Of a DNA stretch of 64,000 bases, positions 45,851-58,205 are shown piece by piece. The stretch lies in assembly GCA_004352715.1 (NCBI GenBank), contig SCFE01000017.1, positions 774,596 to 838,595 of the forward strand. The letters are read 5' to 3'. Every line of letters begins with the position of its first letter. The stretch's first letter is position 1. The notes below the pieces were generated by a model, which saw nothing but the letters and a program-made list of their open reading frames with translations, did not search any database and was not told where the DNA came from. The stretch comes from Hofstenia miamia (Eukaryota; Xenacoelomorpha; Acoela). A program made the translations under genes and the position numbers.

Positions 45851-46721
45851 TTGAAACGGTGCTGAGGCTAAAAACAAGATGGAATAATTAAAATGATGCA
45901 GTAAAGCAAAATTTTAATGTAGGCTTTTCGTTGAGTACACATTTCATTATTATCAGAAGAACTTACTCGCAATAACTCTGAATAATAGACAGATATTCTT
46001 CCAAACAAAGAATTCTGATCTATCTGAGATGCCAATCAACTTATTATCCATTAGTAAGAAATGAATAAAATTTCACTCAGAAGCAATTTCTTTCAAATAA
46101 CATAGCAATATGTAGAAACAAATTTAATTTAAATACTATATTTTGCATCAGAAAAATTTTAAATATCATATTTTTTGATAAAATATTATTGCAATACAAT
46201 ATTATACGCCCCTACATCCAAACTACCAGAAGAGACTTTACACAAAATGATTTTTTGGATGCCCAATTAATTCTAAGCCAAGACATTATTTTGGCAGCAA
46301 AAGAAAGAATTATGAATCACAATGTGCTTCAGTGGCGCATTTAGGATTTTTAAAACGGAGGGAGGTGCTGATAAATCAGTTTAAACAAAAAGTTTTTTGA
46401 ACACAAGTAAATGCAATCGTCTGTTTTTAGCAGCAAATCGATGACATCTTGAAACAAAGTGAAATATTTTTAATTTTGAGGAAAATAGAATATTTCAATT
46501 AAGTATTGGCAGCTGGCAAGAAAAGGGGGCGATTCCCCTCCGCCACCATAGCTGTTTTAAAGTTAATATGCAACTTTATATATTAGACATAATATTTAAG
46601 TTCAATCACTGTAAGCTATGAAAATTTGTATTCTCTTCAAATATTTAGAGTTTTAGATATATTTTTATAGGAATATCTAGTGGGGCCGGGCTCCATATGC
46701 CCATAAGACGCGACGCCACTG
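45850..46721. repeat. Dispersed repeat C, copy 2, with a MITE insert
   Basis: Same orientation as 25290-26063. Shared anchors are GATATTCTTCCAAACAAA (45993-46010), TCAAATATTTAGAGTTTT (46636-46653), GGAATATCTAG and the terminal GCCACTG. The interval 46330-46551 is absent from copy 1. Terminal CGCCACTG resembles ends of the MITE at 49123. Confidence 0.7.
46330..46551. mobile_element. Probable MITE within repeat C
   Basis: Starts CAGTGGCGCATTTAGG and ends CCCCTCCGCCACCA; the reverse complement TGGTGGCGGAGGGG pairs with the left end. Absent from the other repeat copy. No clean target duplication. Confidence 0.5.
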
Positions 46722-46993
46722 ATACAAATTTTAAAATTCAAGATCAATCTAATGATAAAGAACCAAATTATTGGAAGTTGCCATATATTGAAGAGCACCA
46801 ACAATTGCTATATTTAGAAATATATAAAATTAATGCGAAATTAAGATATACAAGAATAAGACCGATATTAGAAACTAAGAAGACCTGTAATATATTTCGC
46901 AACAAAGATCCGATTCAAGAGATGCTTTTTTCGAAATTGAAAAATTATATATACATATATATTCTTATGCCATTGGATACAACTATAATTTAA
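46715..46993 (+). pseudogene. Penelope-like element fragment (post-RT linker)
   Basis: The plus-strand frame contains YWKLPYIEEHQQLLYLEIYK, TRIRPIL and NIFRNKDPIQEMLFSKL. This order (LPYxxxxS...; KDxIP...SxxVYxF) is that of the region between RT and the GIY-YIG nuclease in Penelope-like elements. No RT or GIY-YIG motif is present, so it is a short relic; the ATG at 46697 belongs to repeat C. Confidence 0.5.
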
Positions 46994-46999
46994 TATTTG

Positions 47000-48676
47000 C
47001 TATTATATGCACTTATTATTATTATATTGCATACACTGAATACATGCCCATGCACACACAAATGCCAATAAATTTCACATTAACTACTGCAACTCATTAA
47101 CTCGAAATAAAGACGGTATAGCAAGTATATTTGAAAAAAACATAATTTGAATTTGGAATCCACAAGTTTTCAAAGTATTATATTCTGCTTCTTGTGAGAT
47201 ACAAGTAGACAAAAATCTGTTGTACTCACAAGAAACATTCGTAGATATATTATTAAGCATATAATCATTTTCTTGACCTACACATTGAAGTAGTTATGAT
47301 TTACAGTACACACAATCAAGGAACTGTTCTTATGATTAGTGCCCAGCTGTGAAAATTAATTTCATTAGTGCTTACTTCAAAATGTACTAGAAACATAATC
47401 TGTCTAATACAGTGAAGATATCTTTATGTTCTCCAATTATGTTCAGGGGGATTTACCAATGAATATGTATGATTAAATTTACAATAGAATAATTAACAAT
47501 TAAAATGTATTACTAATCCATGTATTAAATTTTAAACTTTAAATCTTGTTAAAATGTAGCCCAAATATTGCTCGACTATAATTTCAATACTTCTACTGGC
47601 TTTTGCTTAATGACAATTATTCACGTTTGAAAAGAAACATATATAAAATGTATTAAAATAGATAAATAGTACTGGTACTAAAAAGTAAATGTTTCTATGC
47701 TAAAGTCTAAAAAATTAACATTATCAAAATATATCACTCCTGCAAATGTCCATGCATATTTTTCGATTACCCAAACATGACCCATTTTACTTTAAGCATT
47801 ATTTATATTTGATTCAACCCAACCAAAAGATGCAGTAAGAAATATTACCCAACCCAACCCATTTATAGGTCTGTATCTGATTAAGGTAAAAGTATTCATG
47901 AAAAACCACTTCTTCAAACGTTAATGGTACTTGCAAATTTTTGACAACTTTTGTAAGTGTTTTTTAGAATTAACCATGCAAGTTTCGATTATGTACTGAT
48001 ATATAAATATGCTAAGCCATAAAAAATAGCATTACAAATGTGTATATTAAAAAATATCTATATTTTGTTTTATGTTTTTTATTTGCAGGATCATTTCGAT
48101 TTTTTCTATTCCACCAAAATGATCACTGCACACAAAAAATAAGTAACAACCCAATAAGTACAATAATGGTTATCTTGCTTTGGTTGCTTGTAAACATTGG
48201 GAAACAGTCAATATAAGGATAGATTAGACTTTAAAAATGGAACGTATTTTAACCCTCTGAGTCCCGAAGGTACACGAGTACATTTCGAAATTATATTTGT
48301 GGCATATTTATTTAATATCAATCAATAATGAAAATTTTTTCAAAATTTATAAATTATTTAATTTCCTGAATTTTTTCATTGTATCGACTGACAGACACGT
48401 AGCTTGGAATTAGAAAGCTGAGGGCAAAAAAAATGGATACATTTTTTTTTAAATTTAGAATTATATCAAAATTTCTATTTTTGCAAATAATATATGAAGT
48501 ATGTGTAAAGAATATATGAAACCAATTGTTTAATCTATATTTAAAATAAGCACAGGGATTTTATTCTGACAAACATTTCAAATATATCATTGACATTGAT
48601 GTCTTGTGTGAATTCTTTTTCAAAACTCAATAATGAGAGATTGTTTACTTGTAAGGTAATTATACAATCCTTTAAG
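47000..48676. other. Mostly non-coding; isolated piggyBac-like end at 48249
   Basis: No genes recognised. At 48249 TTAA is followed by CCCTCTGAGTCCCGAAGG, which resembles a piggyBac-family terminal repeat; the opposite end is not found. ACCCAACCCAACCC near 47845-47860 may be another MITE end. Confidence 0.35.
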
Positions 48677-49114
48677 TAGCGTTACGACCTACAATTTTGT
48701 TCACAACTTTTTGAAAATTATAATATTCACAACAAAGTTTTATCGCGTTCAGGTCTACAACTTTGTTCACAAATTTTACTTTAGATATACTTAAAATTTT
48801 CAAAACTAAAATATTGTAATTCGAAATTAGGGCGATCAAAATGATTTGTTTTGCTTAACAATAAGTCAATAATAATATGCAATATCTAATAGTTGATAGC
48901 GTGGAGTTTATTTCGTACTCCATGGTTTTGAGTCTGCAGTCTGTCTACACAAGTGGTTGTTTTCACCTCCTGCTTATTTCGTAAATTTTAATGATCAAAT
49001 GATTGTTTTCAGGGATTTCAGGATTAAAAGAATATAAACAGACTTTAAATGCAATTTAATAAGCACTAAGAGCCCTAAAAATTTAATTCTGATTTAAGAT
49101 TCAGAAATTTCAAA

Positions 49115-49305
49115 TCTAGAACCAGGGGCGTACGCAGAGAAAATAGAGTCTAAAAAATGCATTTCACAATCCTAGATTTAAAATTTTCAATTTTTTATGA
49201 AAACTTTTTTTGATTTATCCAGTCAAAATCAAATTTAGAAACCTGACGGGGGGACATTCCACCATGTCTCGCCCCCCCCCCCCTGCGTACGCCACTGATT
49301 AGAAC
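49115..49305. mobile_element. MITE with CAGNGGCGTACGCAG ends
   Basis: The element 49123-49297 (175 bp) starts CAGGGGCGTACGCAG and ends CTGCGTACGCCACTG, a 15-bp inverted repeat with one mismatch. Flanking 8-mers TCTAGAAC and ATTAGAAC match at 6 of 8 positions, fitting hAT-type duplication. It contains a poly-C run near the right end. Non-coding. Confidence 0.8.
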
Positions 49306-49880
49306 ACGAGAATAAATTTGCATCTAATATATTTCAAATGTGAAGACTATGGCATTAAAACAAAATTTCGACGAATAGCAAATTCAATAAGATTATCAAC
49401 ATAATTACAAGTATATGTATCTGCTAATATTTTTTCTGATGAAGAATGAAGCAAACAAAAATTGCTTACAGATCATTTTGACTTATTGTCACGTTTCTAA
49501 TGTTAATAGAATGCTAGCAAGTTGCTTCGGATTTTCTTTTAAATATAATTGGACGTTGCTATCTGCGAAAAATTATTTCACCCACAGATTGACATGATGC
49601 ACAGTGTATCAATTGCTTATTAACTCCTTCCCTAGCAAGGACGTATATATACGTCCTATAATTTGTCACTCAACGACCGAGGATGTATATATACATGGTT
49701 GCATAAAAAAAATTATCAAGAGCCCCGTTGTTTGCGATGCTTCGAATAAATTTTCTACCGTTGTTAAAAATGGTCTGGCACTAATTTATAAAGACTGCTG
49801 ACCACGTGAAATTGATTTTTGGCTTTTTGTTTTTTGTATTGAAACTTTTCAAAATGGCGGCTCATTCACATGGATGAAGA

Positions 49881-51960
49881 ATGAACACAGAAGAAGTTCT
49901 TGCTGCAATATTTGCTGATGGAGACCGCGATATTAGTGATTTTAGTGACAGTGAATTTCAGCCGAATTTTTCTGAAGAATCTGAAGATGAGGAGGTAAAA
50001 GATAAAGATGAACAACAGGAAAGTGGCGAAGAAGTGGTTGTCGAAGAAAATATTCCTGATATTGCACGTGGCGTAAGAGGAAGACGTGGCATAAGAGGAA
50101 GATGTGGGAGAGGAAGGACAAATCCTGCCAGGATGACAAGAGAAAAGCAAGATCGATTGTTAGAAGCAAAATGGACGTTAGTCGATCAAGATCCACAGCT
50201 TCCACAGTTTACAGCTACACCAGGAATTCAAGCTCCAATGCCAAACAAACACAGTGCAGGGACTTTATGAAACTTGCTTTCACTGATTAATTGTCTGATT
50301 AATTGGTCGCACAAACAAATTTGTATGCATCACAATATAAGATGAATAACCCACATTTACCAAGACATTCTCAAGCAAATTTCTGGTTTGATACAACTAG
50401 GAATGAGATGAAATAATTTCTTGCCCTCATTCTATTGATGAAAATTGTGAAAAAACCAGAGTTTTTTTATTACTGGAGCACCAATGCATTGCTAAAGGGT
50501 TCGGATTTCAATAGTGTCATGCCCTGAAACCGCTATCAAACAATTTTACGGTTTCTGCATCTTGCTGACAATGCTCAGTTTGACACGAATGACCCACACT
50601 GCAACAGGCTTTACAAAGTTAGGGCGCTTGTGGATCTCATTGTCTCCAAGTTCAAGTCTAGTTGCATCCCAGAGACGAAAATCTCTGAGGACGAAGAGTT
50701 GCTTCTCTGGAAGAGGAGACTTGTGTTTAAACAGTACATCGTTCTCAAGTGAGCTCGATTTGGAATAAAAGTGTTCAATCTTTATGAGAATATAGGCTAC
50801 CTTTGGAATTCATGTTTTCCTCAGGAAGGAACCAGATAGGCATGCGGCTGATCAACAATTGGCAGTTGTCCCCAGACTGATGGAATATCTGCTGGGCAAG
50901 GGTTATCATGTGTATGTTGATAACTGGTATACCAGTGAAGCTCTTTTTACTTACTTGTCAGAACATGAAATTGCTGCTTGTGGTACTGCAAGAAAAAACC
51001 GGCTAAAGCTTCCAGCCACATTCACAAACCCTAACCTCCCAAAAAGTGAACACAGGTTCCGAAGACATATGACAACATGTTGGCTGTTCGTTTCAATGAC
51101 TAAAAGGAAATATATTTCCTTTCAACAATTCACAAGACAAATGTCATCAATACCAGAAAGCGTGTCAGACATGGCAATGTTGTAAGAAAGCTCCAACTTG
51201 TGGATGACTATAACAAACACAGGGGGGTGTTGACAGGAGTGATGAGAAGATTGGCACCTACTCTTGCATTAGAAAAAGTATGAAGTTGACCAAAAAAAGT
51301 TGCTTTCCATTTCATTGAAGAAGGGCTTTGAATGCTGACATTTTGTATGTAAACAAGGCAGCAGAAAGCCTTTATTGAAATTCAAGCTTGAATGTATAAA
51401 TATATTACTTGCTGCCTCAGCTACTGGGCCCTCTGCCCCTGCAGCTTCAGATCGTTTCTCTGGTTACCGCTTTCCAGAGTTCATTCCCCCAACACAAAGC
51501 AAGCAAAGTCCACATATAGTGTGCACCAGCAACAAAAAAAAGAAAGCCGATACCAATGTGGGGATTGTGCACAAAACCAGGACTCTGTCCAGCCCCTTNA
51601 TATACACAGGCACCAGAATGACGACCAGTTTTACTATTCGTAGTATCGAGCACCCCTCTCACATAGATATTCAATCACTCTGGTTGATTGTAGTGCGCTT
51701 AAAATTCTGGGAGCTCTAGGTAACTTTGTGTTGTGAGAATTGTCCCGACAAAAGCAGTGATTAATACTGCTATAGTTTATCAATTTTTTTTACTGAAGAA
51801 GTTTTCCAGAATTAAGACCATCTATTGAAAACAGGCCTACTGCATGAAAATATATATGTAAAGTAAAAATATGTTACATAATGTGGGGATTGTGCACAAA
51901 ACCAGGACTCTGTCCAGCCCCTTGCTTCAAAATTTACCACACAGAGTGTAAATGAACATT
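49881..51960 (+). pseudogene. piggyBac transposase (frameshifted)
   Basis: The N-terminal 129 codons (49881-50270) are open: an acidic leader (DISDFSDSEFQPNFSEESE), an Arg/Gly patch, and QFTATPGIQ, typical before the catalytic domain. Frames then shift. Recognisable parts are EELLLWKRRLVFKQY (about 50690-50740) and the conserved GYHVYVDNWYTSEALF (about 50900-50950), which holds an active-site Asp. TKRKYISFQQF follows to about 51130. The C-terminal Cys-rich zinc domain (YQCGDCAQNQD, then CFKIYHTE at about 51924-51950) is split by the 51599 N artefact. Several internal stops (for example at about 50416 and 50754) make it non-functional as read. Confidence 0.88.
51555..51923. repeat. 44-bp direct duplication with single N, probable misassembly
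   Basis: Bases 51555-51598 recur exactly at 51880-51923; an N at 51599 follows the first copy. Only the second copy continues into the expected zinc-domain codons. Confidence 0.75.
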
Positions 51961-52626
51961 GACAATAAATTTTTTTTCTTTTCATATACCTTATTACATG
52001 TAATTTAAAATGTGTAATTGCTATTCTCTAAAATTAGAGGTACTTTTGTAACCAAAACAATAATCCTGTGAAAATCCAATTTGGCTGGTATTCATTGAGA
52101 GGGATGGGCTAAATCAGTTTTTATTGTTCTGTTGGCTTTAAAACATTTTAAAGTGCATTAAATAAGTGGACATTAATAAATTAAATGAAGATTTGCTATA
52201 GTTTAAAAAAATTACAATGTCATTAAATATTCAAAATGACTGCGGTTGGAGGGGGTGTCTGACCCTGGTAGCGAAGAGGTTAATGAATTAAGCAACTATA
52301 TTATCCAGAGTGAATAATGAGCAAAATGGGTCGCGCTCACTAGTTTTAATTAAAGGAATCCCTGCATTCGCAACGGAAGTAAGAAATTTACGACATAAGC
52401 TGCCTATTTAATTATTCTTTCGTTTATGATGACTCTCAGAATTCGTTTTGAAAAGCTCACAACAAAGTTTTTTTACCTTCACATTTGAAACCTCATTATC
52501 TCGCAAAAAGTTGTAAGCCTAAGTAGAATCGATTTATTTCTGAAAACTTTGTTGACAACACGTTTTTTGGTTTCAAACGCATTAAATTCGAAAAAGTTCT
52601 GAACAAAGTTGTAGGGCTGAACGCTA

Positions 52627-53560
52627 ATTTATGCAAGTTTTGATTTGATTTAAGTTGAAAACACACGTTCCAATGTCACTGACATCTGTGGGAGAGTGAT
52701 CAATACTAAAAGCTTGGGAAATACTTTGGGAAATATGTTTTCGTCAGCCAAATTCATTAACTCTATAAAATAATCATTTCTTTTATGGAATTTTTTTGTT
52801 TACAACAAAGATTTTAAATATATCCCGCTCGCTATGGAAGCAACTTATTGCTACAACTAAGCAGTGAGGAACGAATTAAAGTGCTCAGTGGAAGCTGTTA
52901 CATGGTGGACTTTGTGTCATTTGCCCATTTGAAATAGAACATTGTATTATTTCGAGGATTGCCCCCGAGCCCGCAATTATTTTGTTCGGGGACAGATGAT
53001 GCGCGGATGGCATTTAACAAGGTTGTCGTGGGATGTGGGATTGGACAAGGAAAGCAGTCCCAGTCGTCCCATTGTACGAGTCATGTCACGAAATTTTCTC
53101 GAAATATCCTTTCTGAATGTATGTTTATACAAGGTTGACCGGAAAAACCTGCAATGTTTTAAACACGTTTCAAACGGTGTCTTAAGCACCTGCTTTTTCA
53201 TTGTTTTTCAACATCTTTTTTTTCACAATATTTCGGAACCTTTGTATCAAATAGTCTTATCAGCCTAAAACAATATTTTGAGCAATTCATATTTATATGT
53301 TTCCTATCTTTAAAAATTAAGGTAATGTGCCATTAATAAAATATTGGTATCCAACAGATTTGCCGTGGGACATGGGATGGGATGTGACAAGTCTGACTTG
53401 GGATGAGATGGGGATGGGACAGAAAAAGGCTGTCCCATGACAAGAATGGTATTTAGCTTAAGTGTTTTGCTCTAGGACAAATGCTCATCGTGTAACATCC
53501 GCTTTAAAGTGTTTATGCTTTTAAGTGAGAAAGAGTACCTCCTCGCGCTGTTTCCTGGTT
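52627..53560. other. Non-coding; hAT-like end motifs
   Basis: GTGGGATGTGGGATTGGAC near 53028-53046 and GTGGGACATGGGATGGGATG near 53367-53386 are related GGGATG-rich repeats. GACAAGTCTGAC near 53388-53399 equals the terminal sequence of the hAT MITE at 44427. No element boundaries could be fixed. The 52942-53268 frame is not a convincing gene. Confidence 0.4.
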
Positions 53561-53569
53561 AATGCTAAC

Positions 53570-55090
53570 ACTCGTTAAGTCCTTGCACAATTCACCAATT
53601 GCACACATTTGAGGCAAATATCCAGGCACAATCTTTTGGCTTGAACGTGGAGCTCAACAAGGATGTGTCCTCGGCCCGAGTATATTTGAACTCCTCTTTC
53701 ACTATCTGATCTGTGAGGGATTCCGTGGAACCCCAAAGGAATTGTTTTTAGCTCTTTCTTTGGTAAAGGGGAAGTGGAACTTAAGCACATCAAGTATGCA
53801 GATGATCTTGGTCTTTTCAGAAGGTCTGACGAACAATAAGAGCTATCTAGATGGTCTAGTTACAGTTGCAGTGCCACTAGGTATTAATATCTCTGTACCA
53901 AAGACCAAGTGCATGTGGTTATCAAGAGCATTGGAAAGAACATCTGATAAAGTTAATGTCTGCAAAGAACATTGAATTCGTACCAGAGTTTAAGTACTTA
54001 GGCTCGATGATCAGTACTGCTTGGACAGCACTCTCTGAAGGAAGAAATCAGTGCAATGGTGCTGTAGGCAAGATCCTACCTTATCGGCAAGTAGCATGTC
54101 AGTATAGATTTGGCAAAGCACTTTCTTATCTTCTCTTATGAGGCGTTATTGTACCCATTCTGACCTATGTGTGTAAGACATGGGCAGAAACGGCTAGGGA
54201 ACTGGAGATGCTTGTGGGTTCCATAAACACCTGTGAAAGGGTCTTTTGTAGCGTCTGATTCTGGGATAGCTTAACCAAGGACAAAATTCATCGACTTATG
54301 CTTTTCCAACAAGTGTGCACAATAATAGCATGTAAGTGCTTAACTTTTGTTAGCCAGATGATGTCGCACAGCAAAAGCATAACTAGTAATCAGCCCCTTG
54401 AGTTAGTAAAGACCAAGGCATCAATAGTTTCTGAAGGTAATGGCCACATGATAAGAGCACGGAGAATTCAATGCAGGGGAAAGCGGTTGTTATTTGATGC
54501 ACGGTGTTTAATCGACGTTTCTCTGTGGAAGTCTCAGATATTTTCCACGTTGACTACATCATGCTTTAGGGATAAGAAAGGCAGTAAAGTAATTCACAAA
54601 CTTGCAGGTCAGATCAATGGTGACATGAAATTGATCCAAAAGAGATTTCCTGGGGCGGTCTTTGCAACAGCACAAAAGCTTACTCAGGCCAGTACGAGAC
54701 ACCTATAGTGCACGGAGTGTGAGCGTATACTTTCAGAGCAGAAAGCTCACAATCATCAGGTCAGGGATGACCATATGCAGATCTCAAGTGAGAAGCGGAT
54801 GCTAACTGCTGGAAGTGTATAGCAGTTGGCTGTTACAAGTCATATAAGAGTGAAGGTTGTTATGTACAGCACATTAAGACCTGTCACTCCAACCTTTTAA
54901 AGCATGTAGAGACAGGCAACATAGGAAGCTCCAAGGCTTCTGCAGTCAATCGTGGCGTTGATTGGGCCAAATCTGTATCCTACCCATTTTACTTTGTGGC
55001 AATTTTCTTACCAGGGCTTCTGGAACAGATCTCGTTGGTACCATCCATGCTTTAACGTCAGTTAGTATCTAGTGATGGGAGCCTCCATGC
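53570..55090 (+). pseudogene. LINE-E dead copy, 5'-truncated
   Basis: Plus-strand relic colinear with the second half of the intact LINE-E. It begins near RGAQQGCVLGP (RT motif before YADD). The catalytic box reads KYADDLGLFR across a frameshift at about 53790-53820. Then come INISVPKTKCMWLS and the C-terminal part with open pieces 53742-53975, 53956-54141 and 54298-54708. The first finger at about 54710-54775 is damaged (a stop directly before Cys, and a His changed). Its 3' UTR match stops near 55090, which helps define the 3' end of the family. Confidence 0.88.
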
Positions 55091-55906
55091 ATAAATGTAC
55101 ATTGATATCACCAATTGATAATTTATACAAATACAGGAAATATTTTCATGTAAATTGTGATTTTAACTGAAAGAATTTTTCCGTATATTTTAATTCTGAT
55201 ATTTTAGGGGTGGGCAGAGGGCCCAAAAAGGTGATCCCTAATATATTTTTTCAGCAATTGCTCATTTATGATCAGCAAGATTTTCATACCTGATCTAGCC
55301 CGCACCCGCAAAGTCTGTACCCTATTCAATCCACACCTGTACATTTTTAAAAAAAAATGTACCCAACTCGCACCTACACGAGCACGAACAAAAATTATAC
55401 CATCAATATATTTCACTCGCAGATTTTTTAAAAATTACTGTGCTTATAACTAGAATACATTTAAACTAGACCCCTTGCATTATCGATTACATCATTGATT
55501 TCTACATGTAAGGTTAACTTAGTGTCTGTGCATGGCTGCACATTTACTTTCTGTATAAGAATATGCATGACATGCCATGTTTCAAATGTATAAGAATATA
55601 ATAAACACTATTCCATTCTACATGTACATGTGGTATATTGTGTGCTTTCGTATGCTTACGCATGTAAATAAAAGCAAGATTTGCGCAGTAATTTGTAATT
55701 GCATGTACTATAGCTAGAACTTACAAAAAACATAAATTCTTTGCTACATTAATATATTAAATGATTTCTTAGTTTCAATATGAAAAATACATTTATTTAC
55801 TAATCTCCATGATAAAATGAACTATTCAGCTGTTTGTAAATTTGTATTTCTTCATTGAAATATGTTATGATATATTTCGAAATGATTTTCATCTGCATGC
55901 TTAGTC

Positions 55907-55946
<40 letters not shown>

Positions 55947-56849
55947 GATTTATAAAATACCATTAAATAATAAAAAAGGAATAACATTTGTTGAAGGGTG
56001 AGTTTGCCTTTTAGATCATTTTCTCATTATATAGCTGCCTGATGAGTAAGATTTTTTAAAAATGAAGCATGAACCTCCAATGAGGTATTTAGGATGCCAA
56101 ATTCATGCAAAAATATGACATCTTTTAATTTATAGGGGTAAGTTTCCATATATTAGTTGTGTGTTTCCATATATTTTTGTTGAGATAACATTTTGTAGGC
56201 AATATGGGACACTGATAATAGTGGCATTGGGCAGTACTGTGTAGCAACATTTTTTGCATTTTTTGCCAATATAATATTCTACTTATTACACTTTTTTAGG
56301 CATTGTTTTTAAACCTAAACCAAACTTGCATTTAATAAATTCCATAAAAAAACGATTGCAAAAACATTTTTTAATGTTTTCTGAAGAGATAGCAAAAGAT
56401 TACTAATGTTAATATTATTATATCAACCTCTTTAATATAAGAATATAAATATTTTCATGTTTGAGGAAACATTGCTTAAGAAATCAATGAAATACAATTT
56501 GTAATTTTTGAAAATTTGTAGCTGTGTATTATGTCCCATATTACCTTCACCTGCAGGGAAAATGTGGCGGTTGAATACAAAGACTAAATTCCACTTTGCA
56601 AAAACGTGTAGGGGGCATTGTAAAGTAAATATATATTTTTCTAAATATTTGCTAAAAAAACCAATGCAAAAACAATTATGTTGTGGATTCTATTTCATGA
56701 TGAGTGATTAGGGGTCCCATTTTTTCTTACAGTTACAATATTGGGTTAGATTTGAATGTTATACTATGATTACAAATTTCCCAACATATTTTTTGACGTT
56801 TGGTTTTTCTCTTAATAGTATATCAATATAAAAAGTGAATGTCCACTTC
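55091..56849. other. Non-coding; decayed hAT-like end and (TA)n
   Basis: TAGGGGTGGGCAGAGGGCCC (55206-55225) and the GCCCGCACCCGC motif (about 55299-55310) resemble the composite ends at 35929/38412. A (TA)n run lies at 55908-55942. No gene found. Confidence 0.4.
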
Positions 56850-57160
56850 AACAATTTAGTATCTTGTGGCACTCCAGAATGCAGTAGACCCCAAGAAAAA
56901 CACATTCAGCAATATAACTTGACACATTGTTGAAAAATTGCTAGAAAGGAAATATACTAATTTATGATGCAGAACTAACTACATTGAAAGCTTTCTTAAA
57001 GTCAAAGATAAAGACATGCAGATATGTATTCTAATTTTCAATACTATTTACCCATTGGCAAAAATTTATGTGGTTCAAAGCAACATGTTATTACTGTTTG
57101 CATGCCACCATGAAATGGAGCTTTAAAATGCATTACATACATTTGTATACCATTGATTTT
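56850..57160 (-). pseudogene. Short LINE reverse-transcriptase relic
   Basis: The minus strand reads VFIFDFKKAF (motif A, about 56995-57025) and GVPQDTKL (about 56855-56880, from GVPQGTKLGP). Frames between are broken. Confidence 0.6.
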
Positions 57161-57607
57161 TTAGTGTGTGATACTATTTATAACATGCATAGCATATTTT
57201 TGGAATAAATATATCAGCATTAGCAGCACAATAGACCAGTGAACCAGAGAAAATTTTGCACACTTAAAACCAATTAATGTAATTTTCTAAAACTTGCCTG
57301 AGTGATTTTTATTTAAAATATGCAGAAAAGAAGACATTATATGTGGGTCACATAAAAGAAAACAAAACTGATGTTGTTTTATAGTAATTGTAGGAATTTT
57401 GGAATATCCTAACATGTCCTAACAAAATAATTTTTTTCAAAGTATTAACTATTTGATTTTTATAACAATACACTTAGCTTTTGTAGGAACAATATGAAAG
57501 TTATATGATAAATAATCATAAAAAATAATGAATTTCTAACAAATGTTAGCAAGTACCAAATGGATGATGAAGCTTTACAAAATAAGTGTTTGAATCTGAA
57601 TTTATAA

Positions 57608-57872
57608 TGTAACATCAGTTGGTAGTTGTTATTATTTATTGGCCAGATCACGTGCTCTTTGTGTTAACTAGTCGTTTTCATGTTTGTAAATATTGCAAAT
57701 ACACAGTATATATAAGACACCCAAGCAGCTGTAAATAGAGAAATAGTTTAAATTTATTCTCTTGTTCACTAGAATCACTGTTGCTCTAGTATATGTTTAC
57801 CTCAGCAACCTTCTGCATTGACACTAAGTCCTCTGGTAAAGTTCTCTCTAGATTCAACCCAGTGATTCTACA
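57608..57872 (+). repeat. Probable 5' LTR of gypsy element 2
   Basis: The segment ends in CA immediately before a primer-binding-like site and contains TATATATAAG (57707-57716), a plausible LTR TATA box. The start TGTAAC at 57608 is a guess from the TG...CA rule. The 3' LTR is missing from the window, so it cannot be confirmed by comparison. Confidence 0.45.
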
Positions 57873-57892
57873 TGGTGACCCTGACGTGATCC
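57873..57892 (+). other. Primer-binding site of gypsy element 2
   Basis: TGGTGACCCTGACGTGATCC directly after ...CTACA. TGGTGACCCCGACGTGATC-type sites are common in animal Ty3/gypsy elements. Confidence 0.65.
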
Positions 57893-58205
57893 TGAACATT
57901 TCTGAGGATACTTGCAGTTGAAGTGATGCTTTGGAGATGTACTCCAGTCATGGAACCTGTATGTGCAATGAGAGTGTCACCTATTGTTAATGACTTGTTT
58001 TCTTTTGGTTATGTGTAGGTTGGCTGGGATGGATTTCCTCTGGCCTATCAGTTTTTATTGTCTCTGTTCTGTTGCATGTTGGATATAGTACTGTACCTAT
58101 ACCTGTTATGTTATCTACTGCTGTTGATAAGTCAACAGTGCTCCCAACTGTTGAGATAGTTTTTCTGAGAAGAGTTATATTCTTGTTACTTGTTCTTGTT
58201 TCAAA

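Larger units (their letters stand above)
49620..52283 (+). mobile_element. piggyBac element with both ends and TTAA target sites
   Basis: The element is 49624-52279 (2656 bp), flanked by TTAA (49620-49623 and 52280-52283), the obligate piggyBac target. The left end CTCCTTCCCTAGCAAGG pairs with the reverse complement of the right end CCTCTTCGCTACCAGGG. It carries a broken transposase on the plus strand and a suspicious 44-bp duplication with a single N (51599). Confidence 0.92.
48677..52626. mobile_element. Larger element with repeated inverted ends, hosting a MITE and a piggyBac
   Basis: The left end TAGCGTTACGACCTACAATT is inverted at the right as TAGCGTTCAGCCCTACAACT (reverse complement of 52607-52626). 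Both continue TTGTTCA-AACTTTTT. Within each end the CTACAACTTTGTTCA motif recurs (left at about 48688 and 48762; right several times in 52440-52620). Removing the piggyBac and the 49123 MITE leaves about 1.1 kb. No target duplication is evident. The class is unknown; repeated subterminal units suggest a foldback-like element. Confidence 0.5.
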
